Below are positions 1-5,084 of a stretch of DNA of 6,543 bases, piece after piece (the stretch's first letter is position 1; every line of letters begins with the position of its first letter). The DNA comes from Erythrobacter sp. Its GTDB lineage: Bacteria; Pseudomonadota; Alphaproteobacteria; Sphingomonadales; Sphingomonadaceae. The DNA is taken from the NCBI GenBank assembly GCA_013214365.1, contig JABSPI010000035.1, forward strand, positions 1 to 6,543, given 5' to 3'. Both the position numbers and the translations under genes were made by a program. The notes beneath the pieces are model-generated. The model searched no databases, was not told the DNA's origin, and was given only the letters and a program-made list of their open reading frames with translations.

Positions 1-166
1 AGGCCTGAATTTGCTGCCCCGTTGGATCCACCGCATTAACCGGATCATTTCCAACATAGGCGTAGAGGTTTAACTGGTCCTCATACCCAATCGGATCGGT
101 TTGCAGAAAGCGGCCCGGCGTGGCTGAGTAGATGCGGGGCCCTTGGCTGCCCGCTAAGGCAGGCGC
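1..166 (-). pseudogene. RHS repeat-associated core remnant (3' part, no start)
   Basis: Reading the minus strand from 166 down to 1 gives a peptide whose last 46 or so residues match the conserved RHS repeat-associated core: [18 protein letters not shown], then [16 protein letters not shown], then AVDPTG. This block normally sits just before the variable C-terminal toxin or tip region of RHS/YD-repeat proteins. The frame is closed by a TGA at 167-169, and no ATG, GTG or TTG lies between that stop and the conserved block. The homology begins abruptly near 138; upstream sequence does not look like YD repeats in any frame. The core itself is undamaged. It is therefore a broken gene or an orphan RHS C-terminal cassette that has lost its long N-terminal shell. 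Any tip domain and immunity gene would lie beyond position 1, which I cannot see. A frameshifted but functional gene is less likely. Confidence 0.72.
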
Positions 167-271
167 TCAAAAGCTTTTTAACACCAGCGCGCAGGAACCA
201 TATTTCGGGGGCGCGGCCCATGGCGGCTGGGGCTGTGGCGTCTGGGGCTATCGCAGCGCCTGCTTTGGCGG
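151..271. repeat. Imperfect 17-bp inverted repeat spanning 121 bp
   Basis: The arm at 151-167 (ccgctaaggcaggcgct) matches the reverse complement of 255-271 at 15 of 17 positions. Between the arms lie a perfect 10-bp palindrome, aaaagctttt, at 169-178 and part of the 15-bp tandem array. It sits immediately upstream (in minus-strand terms) of the RHS remnant. It could be a scar of rearrangement, a long hairpin, or chance in GC-rich repetitive DNA. Confidence 0.45.
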
Positions 272-295
272 CTGGGGCTGTGGCGGTCATAGCCG
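221..295. repeat. 15-bp degenerate tandem repeat, about five units
   Basis: Units begin at 221, 236, 251, 266 and 281. Units at 221 and 266 are identical (tggcggctggggctg), the one at 236 differs at two positions, and those at 251 and 281 are degenerate. The perfect part extends to a 20-bp direct repeat at 221-240 and 266-285. The array lies in the gap between the NTF2-like gene and the RHS remnant. Short open frames cross it on both strands (Gly/Trp/Cys-rich on plus, Ala/Pro-rich on minus), but none has a convincing ribosome binding site or family resemblance, so I leave it as non-coding. Confidence 0.65.
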
Positions 296-331
296 TCCGC
301 TGTGCACCGATGCGCCGCTTTTGATCGTGGA

Positions 332-853
332 TTACCCGCCAGTGCGCAGGAAGCTGACCTTGCCATTGGTCACTTCATATTCGGCGGTGGAGCAGCACCA
401 TTCCTCACCCACTTCCTCTCCGGCGCCCTCTTCGGCGGCCGAAATATAGGCGAGTGTGAGCACCACTTTGCCATTTTCCAACGCGGTTTCACGGACCCGG
501 ATGCGCGGCGCGCCGGGTTCGAAATTGAGCGCGTAGAGCGCGCGGATCTGTTCGTGTCCGATCGCCACAAAGCCATCGGCGCGCACAACCGCATCCTTGG
601 TGAAGCTGGCAACGAATTGATCGAGATCGCCCGCCCGGTAGGCCGCCAATTGGCGCTCGACCGCGGCGATGCGTTCATTCCCGCGGCCCGCCTCAACCGC
701 CGGCATTGTCCCGCGTTCTGAACCGCTTTCGGAACCGCTTTCTGGGCCGTTTTCAATCGCGGTTTCGGCCGCCGACATTGCGGGGATAACCAAAGCCGGC
801 GCAGCAATCGCTGCGGCCGCGGCAAAAGGGGTGATCAAGGCAGGAATGCGCAT
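332..853 (-). CDS. Secreted SnoaL/NTF2-like domain protein
   Basis: This 173-residue protein starts at ATG 853, preceded by a strong AAGGAG eight bases upstream. Residues 1-28 look like a Sec signal peptide: Arg2, a hydrophobic Ala-rich core (about 4-24) and an Ala-X-Ala-like cleavage site near MSA-AE. Residues 30-50 are a low-complexity Gly/Ser/Glu linker made of 4-residue repeats. Residues 58-172 resemble the NTF2-like/SnoaL/DUF4440 fold: an N-terminal helix (RIAAVERQLAAYRAGDLDQF), the typical FVASFTKDAVVRADG stretch, an IGHEQIRALY helix, then alternating beta strands ending in EYEVTNGKVSFL. The fold covers isomerases, hydrolases and non-enzymatic binding proteins, so no reaction can be assigned. 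A vicinal Cys153-Cys154 pair lies in a late strand. The gene stands alone and is divergent from the helicase. An exported or periplasmic location is inferred from the signal peptide. Confidence 0.87.
   Translation of the reverse strand: MRIPALITPFAAAAAIAAPALVIPAMSAAETAIENGPESGSESGSERGTMPAVEAGRGNERIAAVERQLAAYRAGDLDQFVASFTKDAVVRADGFVAIGHEQIRALYALNFEPGAPRIRVRETALENGKVVLTLAYISAAEEGAGEEVGEEWCCSTAEYEVTNGKVSFLRTGG
717..752. repeat. 12-bp in-frame tandem repeat (three units) in NTF2-like gene
   Basis: Units at 717-728, 729-740 and 741-752 follow the pattern tctgaaccgctt with few differences; a fourth degenerate unit may follow to 764. On the coding (minus) strand they encode the 4-residue repeat GPES-GSES-GSER that forms the linker between signal peptide and domain. 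The length of this linker could vary by slippage without breaking the frame. Confidence 0.75.
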
Positions 854-962
854 TTTTCAAGCTCCTTGTGCGACCCGAAATCGGGATCAGCGTCCCTGAT
901 TGTCACAGAAGTGTTGATCAGCTGCGTTTACATATGGTGAACACACACGCATCATCATCTTA
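854..962. promoter_or_regulatory. Divergent intergenic region between NTF2-like gene and helicase
   Basis: These 109 bp must contain the start signals for two divergent genes, but I find no good -35/-10 pair on either strand. What can be seen: a short hairpin cccg-aaat-cggg at 874-885 in the leader of the minus gene, the word gatcagc repeated at 885-891 and 916-922, and a 9-codon open frame at 934-963 that overlaps the helicase start. The helicase ATG itself has no visible Shine-Dalgarno sequence. Confidence 0.4.
862..867 (-). promoter_or_regulatory. Shine-Dalgarno site of the NTF2-like gene
   Basis: On the minus strand AAGGAG lies eight bases before the ATG at 853-851. It is the best ribosome binding site in the window and fixes the start of this gene, which also gives a well-formed signal peptide. 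Confidence 0.8.
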
Positions 963-3836
963 ATGACAGATCCGATTGCCCCGCCTCCTGCTCCCCCCCG
1001 CGTCGAGCTGACCGCTTTGCATGCCAGCCATAGCGGCAATTGGCTGCGCGCCGGATCAACGACCAGCGGAGCAGGTGTCTCGACCATTGCAGCATCCAAG
1101 GGCGAGGCGATTATGGCCGCGGCCGATACGCCGGTTTTGCTGCTCAATGCGCCATTGGTGGCCAACCGGCTGGGATATCCCGATCTGTCCGGGCTCGACG
1201 TGTTGGAATTGTTTGCCTTTGTCCATCCGGCGCGGTTTTGCGTGCCGACCCCGCGCGGCCTTGCCCAAGCGCTCGACCTGGCCGAGCCCGAAGGCGATGA
1301 GGATGTCCCGCAATTCTTGCAAATCGCCGCGGGCGCAATGTTGGCCGCATGCGAGGACCCCGAATGGTTCGAGCGCGCCGGCGCGTGGAGCGCGCTGCAA
1401 TCGCTTGAACGGTTGCGATGGCCGTGGGCGCGGGTGCTCAAGCCGCATATTGCGCGCCCGCAGCGGGCGGAGAAATGGCTGTTTTCGCGCCTGCCCGAAT
1501 GGGAAGAAACCGGCGAGCGCGCCCCGCCGCGCCAGGTTGAGATGGAGAGTGCAGATGTCCTTGATCAGCTTGACAGATTGACCGGATCAGGGGCCGAACG
1601 GCGCGAGGGGCAGCGCAGCTATTCCGGCGATGCCGCGCGCATTTTTGCCCCGCGCGACCGGCGCGAATTGCCGCATATTGCATTGGCGCAGGCCGGCACC
1701 GGGATTGGCAAAACCCTGGGCTATCTCGCGCCCGCCTCTTTATGGGCGGAACGGTCGGGCGGGACGGTCTGGGTCTCCACTTTCACCAAGAACCTGCAAC
1801 GCCAATTGCGCGAGGAAAGCCGGCGGGCATGGCCGCTCAAACGCGCCGATGGGACCCCGCCGGTCGTGGTGCGCAAAGGGCGCGAAAATTATCTGTGCCT
1901 GCTTAATCTCGAAGACGCATTGCAGGGCGGGTTTGCCGGACGCCCGGCGATCCTGGCGCAATTGGTTGCGCGCTGGGCCGGGTTCACCCGCGATGGCGAT
2001 ATGATTGGCGGCGATTTGCCCGGATGGCTGGGGACGCTGTTCCGCAAACGCGGGATCGCCGCGCTCACGGATCAGCGCGGGGAATGCATCTATGCCGGAT
2101 GCCCGCATTACCGCAAATGCTTCATCGAGCGCAGCGCCCGCGACAGCGCGCAGGCCGATCTGGTGATTGCCAACCACGCTTTGGTCATGATCAATGCCGC
2201 ACGCGGACGCGATCACGCCCAGCGCCCAACCCGGATCGTGTTTGACGAAGGGCACCATGTTTTCGAAGCCGCCGATTCCACCTTTGCCGCCACGCTCAGC
2301 GGTAACGAAGCGATCGAGCTGCGCCGCTGGGTCGTGGGGCCCGAGCGCAAAAATCGCGGGCGCCGGCGCGGTCTGTCGGCGCGGCTGGCCGATATTGCCA
2401 GCTATGATGACGAAGGCGGCGAAGCGATCGAGGCGGCCAGCGAGGCGGCCAAAGCCCTGCCTGCGGAGGGGTGGTTGCAACGATTGATCGAGGGCGAGCC
2501 GTCGGGCCCGCTGGAACATTTGCTCGCCGCGGTGCGCACCGCCACCTATGCCCGCGATGAAAGCGGGCAGGAGGCCGGATACGGGATCGAAACCGAGGCC
2601 AGCACTCTGCCCGGCGAGGTGATCGAAGCCGCCGCCCGCGCCAGCGAAGCCTTGGCCGCAATCCGCACGCCCTTGATCCGGCTGGGCGCGCGGTTGGAGG
2701 CGATTATGGCCGACCCGCCCGACTGGCTTGACGGGGCCGGACGCGCGCGGATCGAAGGGGCGCGTTTTTCGCTGCAATGGCGGGTGGATCTGATCGCGGC
2801 TTGGGCCGCTTTGCTCGATCGGCTTGGTGGGCCCGCTGACCCGGAATTTGTCGATTGGCTGGCGGTGGACCGGTCGGATGCGCGCGAATTTGATGTCGCG
2901 ATACACCGCCGCTGGCTCGACCCGATGAAGCCGTTTGCGCGGGTGGTGCTGGAACCGGCGCACGGGGTGATGTTGACCAGCGCGACATTGACCGACCGGA
3001 TCGGCAATGATCCCGGATCGGACGGCACGGCGCAGCAGGCCCAATGGGACAGCGCGGTCGCACGCTCGGGCGCGGCGCATGTCGAGACCGCGCCGATCCT
3101 GTCTTCGGCGCAAAGCCCGTTTGATTACGCCGCGCGCGCCGAAGTTTTGATCGTGACCGATATCAAAAAGGGCGATTTGCCCGGGCTGGCCGGGGCCTAT
3201 GCGCGTTTGATCGAGGCATCGGGCGGCGGGGTTTTGGGCCTGTTCACCGCGATCCGCCGGATGCGCGCTGTGCATGGCCGGATCGCTGACCGTCTGGCGC
3301 GCGGCGGGCTGCCGATTTATGCGCAACATGTCGATCCAATCGACACCGGCACGCTGGTTGATATTTTCCGCGATGATCCGCGCGCCAGCCTGCTTGGCAC
3401 GGATGCGCTGCGCGATGGGGTGGATGTGCCGGGGCGCTCATTGCGCTGTGTGGTGATGGAGGCGGTGCCGTGGCCGCGCCCCGACATCCTGCACAAGGCC
3501 CGCCGCGCGGCCGCTGATGGCGGGGGGAAATATGACGACCGGATCATTCGGGCGCGTCTGGCGCAGGCATTCGGGCGGTTGATCCGCAACAAGGATGATG
3601 CGGGGCATTTCGTGGTCCTGTCATCGGCCTTCCCCTCGCGCCTGCTCAGCGCCTTTCCCCCCGGCACCACCATTCGCCGCCTTCCGCTTGATGCAGCCTT
3701 GCACCGGATCAGCGCAGGATTGATCGGCCCCGACTCCGATCCCGACTCCGGCCCCGACCTCGATGCAACAGACAGCGAGCAAAGCGCGCAAAGCACTGGA
3801 AAACTGGACAATCAATTGCCAGATAATTGGGCATGA
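963..3836 (+). CDS. DinG/XPD-family Fe-S ATP-dependent DNA helicase
   Basis: This 957-residue superfamily 2 helicase would unwind DNA 5' to 3' using ATP, by family knowledge, probably in repair or replication-conflict processing. Visible motifs in order: Walker A AQAGTGIGKT (242-251); an iron-sulfur cluster domain with four cysteines at 312, 375, 380 and 386 (YLC, GECIYAGCPHYRKC); Walker B/DEAH box DEGHH (428-432); motif III SAT (673-675); motif IV near LFTAIRRM (760-767); motif V GTDALRDGVDVPG (812-824); and motif VI QAFGRLIR (868-875). Residues 1-200 form an extra N-terminal region, possibly a worn-down exonuclease-like domain (see findings). The last 35 or so residues are an Asp/Ser/Pro-rich disordered tail. 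ATG 963 is chosen because the conserved-looking LTALHASHSGNWL begins soon after; no Shine-Dalgarno precedes it. The stop overlaps the next gene by ATGA. All helicase motifs and cysteines are intact, so it is probably active. Confidence 0.93.
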   Translation: MTDPIAPPPAPPRVELTALHASHSGNWLRAGSTTSGAGVSTIAASKGEAIMAAADTPVLLLNAPLVANRLGYPDLSGLDVLELFAFVHPARFCVPTPRGLAQALDLAEPEGDEDVPQFLQIAAGAMLAACEDPEWFERAGAWSALQSLERLRWPWARVLKPHIARPQRAEKWLFSRLPEWEETGERAPPRQVEMESADVLDQLDRLTGSGAERREGQRSYSGDAARIFAPRDRRELPHIALAQAGTGIGKTLGYLAPASLWAERSGGTVWVSTFTKNLQRQLREESRRAWPLKRADGTPPVVVRKGRENYLCLLNLEDALQGGFAGRPAILAQLVARWAGFTRDGDMIGGDLPGWLGTLFRKRGIAALTDQRGECIYAGCPHYRKCFIERSARDSAQADLVIANHALVMINAARGRDHAQRPTRIVFDEGHHVFEAADSTFAATLSGNEAIELRRWVVGPERKNRGRRRGLSARLADIASYDDEGGEAIEAASEAAKALPAEGWLQRLIEGEPSGPLEHLLAAVRTATYARDESGQEAGYGIETEASTLPGEVIEAAARASEALAAIRTPLIRLGARLEAIMADPPDWLDGAGRARIEGARFSLQWRVDLIAAWAALLDRLGGPADPEFVDWLAVDRSDAREFDVAIHRRWLDPMKPFARVVLEPAHGVMLTSATLTDRIGNDPGSDGTAQQAQWDSAVARSGAAHVETAPILSSAQSPFDYAARAEVLIVTDIKKGDLPGLAGAYARLIEASGGGVLGLFTAIRRMRAVHGRIADRLARGGLPIYAQHVDPIDTGTLVDIFRDDPRASLLGTDALRDGVDVPGRSLRCVVMEAVPWPRPDILHKARRAAADGGGKYDDRIIRARLAQAFGRLIRNKDDAGHFVVLSSAFPSRLLSAFPPGTTIRRLPLDAALHRISAGLIGPDSDPDSGPDLDATDSEQSAQSTGKLDNQLPDNWA
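3729..3764. repeat. 12-bp in-frame tandem repeat (three units) in helicase tail
   Basis: Units at 3729-3740, 3741-3752 and 3753-3764 follow cccgactccgat with a few substitutions. They encode PDSD-PDSG-PDLD, an acidic low-complexity stretch after the last helicase motif. The period is the same as in the repeat of the divergent NTF2-like gene, though the unit differs. Confidence 0.8.
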
Positions 3837-4960
3837 TCGAACAAGCCGATATTCTGGTCCGGATGATTGCGATTGGCGCAGCTTTGATGCTGGTGGCGTT
3901 GATCGCGGCCAATGATGTGCGCGCGCGCATCCAAATCCCGCTTCTGGGCACAGTGATCGGCGCGATTGCCTATCTGGTCAATGCCAGCCCGTTGATGATG
4001 GGGCGCGGCCCGCTCGACCCGTTTATCAGCCTTGTCGCGATCCTCACCCCGTTTTGGATCTGGCTGTTTGCGCGGCGCTTGTTTGAACGCGAACCGGAAC
4101 GCCGGATTATCCTGGGCCTTGTGGCGGTGCTGTTGTTTGGTTGGGTGATGCAGGGTTTTGTGCCCTCCTCCCGGCCTTTTGGATTTGTGCTTTTGCATCT
4201 GGTGCTGCTGGGTTTGATTGTGGATTTGATCCGGGTGGGCGTGTTCGAGCGGGACGATGATCTGGTCGAGCAACGCCGGGTGATCCGCGTCTGGCTGCCG
4301 TCCCTTGTGGCGGCGCAGGCGGGCGCGATATTGCTGTTTGAATTGTTTGCCGCGGCCACCGGGATGGAAGGGCGTTTGCCGGCCGCGCAATTGATCGGGT
4401 CGGTTCTCATTTTGCTGTTGATGCTGTTTGCGGGGCTTGCGATCTTGCGCACGGACCCGGAATTGCTGGTGGAAACACAGGATGATCATCCGCGCGATGA
4501 TGCCCCGGCGGCGCGCGATCTGTCTCCGGCGCAAAGCGTGCTGCACGGCGCCCTCAAACAGGCAATGGCGCAAGGCATTTACCGCGAGCAGGGGCTGACG
4601 ATTGCACGCCTTGCGGACAAGTTGGACACCCCCGAACACCGGCTGCGCGCGCTGATCAATCAAGGGCTGGGATATCGCAATTTCTCTGCCTTTTTGAACC
4701 ATCACCGGATCGCCGAGGCGCGCGACAAACTGACCAGCCGCGATGAAGCGGTCTTGCCCGTTCTGACCATTGCGATGGATTTGGGCTACAATTCATTGCC
4801 GACATTCAACCGCGCCTTTCGCGCCGAAACCGGCACATCGCCGGGGGAGTTTCGGCGCGCCGCCTTTGCCCAGGATGACAAGATAGCCGCGCTAAACGGC
4901 GAAAGCAGCGAAAGCAGCGAAGCTGGCGAAACCGGCGAGAGCAGCACCGCTCAAAATTGA
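3833..4960 (+). CDS. AraC-family regulator with N-terminal 7-TM membrane domain
   Basis: This 375-residue protein joins a membrane domain to an AraC/XylS DNA-binding domain. Seven hydrophobic segments are visible at about 8-27, 36-52, 63-81, 91-110, 114-135, 154-175 and 184-205. A charged linker follows (206-230). The first helix-turn-helix lies around LTIARLADKLDTPEHRLRAL (255-274). The second is LTIAMDLGYNSLPTFNRAF (311-329), ending in the family signature GTSPGEFRR (334-342). The tail from about 355 is Glu/Ser-rich. The predicted topology puts the DNA-binding end in the cytoplasm. The start is ATG 3833, which overlaps the helicase TGA (ATGA) and suggests translational coupling. A TTG six bases upstream is in frame but less likely, and no Shine-Dalgarno is seen. 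The likely target is the hydroxylase gene downstream, by proximity. The ligand is unknown; a membrane or lipid signal is inference. Confidence 0.9.
   Translation: MIEQADILVRMIAIGAALMLVALIAANDVRARIQIPLLGTVIGAIAYLVNASPLMMGRGPLDPFISLVAILTPFWIWLFARRLFEREPERRIILGLVAVLLFGWVMQGFVPSSRPFGFVLLHLVLLGLIVDLIRVGVFERDDDLVEQRRVIRVWLPSLVAAQAGAILLFELFAAATGMEGRLPAAQLIGSVLILLLMLFAGLAILRTDPELLVETQDDHPRDDAPAARDLSPAQSVLHGALKQAMAQGIYREQGLTIARLADKLDTPEHRLRALINQGLGYRNFSAFLNHHRIAEARDKLTSRDEAVLPVLTIAMDLGYNSLPTFNRAFRAETGTSPGEFRRAAFAQDDKIAALNGESSESSEAGETGESSTAQN
4898..4942. repeat. 9-bp in-frame tandem repeat (five units) in AraC tail
   Basis: Five 9-bp units of the type ggcgaaagc/agcgaaagc run from 4898 to 4942 and encode a 3-residue repeat, GES-SES-SEA-GET-GES. 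The result is an acidic, probably disordered extension after the DNA-binding domain. AraC proteins normally end soon after the GTSPGEFRR motif, so this is an added tail. Confidence 0.8.
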
Positions 4961-4983
4961 AAAAGCGCGTTCATTTCTAAAAT
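4957..4983 (+). promoter_or_regulatory. Weak candidate promoter for the hydroxylase gene
   Basis: TTGAAA at 4957-4962 and TAAAAT at 4978-4983 resemble -35 and -10 boxes, but the 15-bp spacer is short. They fall in the most AT-rich part of the 124-bp gap after the AraC gene. If used, the leader would be about 95 bases and would carry the 18-bp repeat. Read-through from the upstream genes is also possible. Confidence 0.25.
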
Positions 4984-5020
4984 TAAGCGGTCTTTTTCGC
5001 GATTGATCAGACTTTTGCCA

Positions 5021-5056
5021 ACCGGTCCGCAATACCAGGCCGGTCCGCAATAGAGG
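5021..5056. promoter_or_regulatory. 18-bp tandem direct repeat, candidate operator
   Basis: A perfect 13-bp word, ccggtccgcaata, occurs at 5022-5034 and 5040-5052, a period of 18 bp. It lies between the AraC regulator and the hydroxylase, 33-63 bases before the hydroxylase start. AraC-family proteins commonly bind direct repeats on one face of the helix, usually about 21 bp apart, so this is a candidate site for the upstream regulator. The 18-bp period is somewhat short for that. The repeat itself is certain; the operator role is inferred. Confidence 0.5.
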
Positions 5057-5084
5057 GCGAACCACACGCAATGGGATCTCAACC

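Noticed and set aside
92..102. cggatcggttt shared with the hairpin at 6071-6081
   Set aside because: An 11-bp match, one copy in RHS coding sequence and one in an intergenic hairpin; probably chance.
151..271. Integron attC site
   Set aside because: The arm ends lack the RYYYAAC/GTTRRRY core sites needed for attC, so the inverted repeat alone is not enough.
81..290. Minus-strand open frame of 69 codons (Ala/Pro-rich) across the 15-bp repeats and RHS remnant
   Set aside because: It reads the RHS core in the wrong frame, has no Shine-Dalgarno, and its regularity comes from the tandem repeat.
132..449. Plus-strand Gly/Trp/Cys-rich open frame
   Set aside because: It has no start signal, owes its composition to the 15-bp repeat, and runs antisense into the well-supported NTF2-like gene.
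1740..3329. Long minus-strand open frame (529 codons) opposite the helicase
   Set aside because: It is antisense to an intact helicase with all motifs, as is common in GC-rich DNA; its composition (Arg/Pro/Gln/Gly-rich) fits no family.
3827..3829. TTG as alternative start of the AraC regulator
   Set aside because: It adds only two residues, has no Shine-Dalgarno, and the ATG at 3833 gives the typical ATGA overlap.
3812..4705. Minus-strand open frame of 297 codons opposite the AraC regulator
   Set aside because: Gln/His/Arg-rich shadow of the hydrophobic membrane segments on the other strand.
4959..4998. Intrinsic terminator after the AraC gene
   Set aside because: The pairing gaaaaag (4959-4965) with ctttttc (4992-4998) is AT-rich with a 26-base loop and would not form a stable terminator stem.
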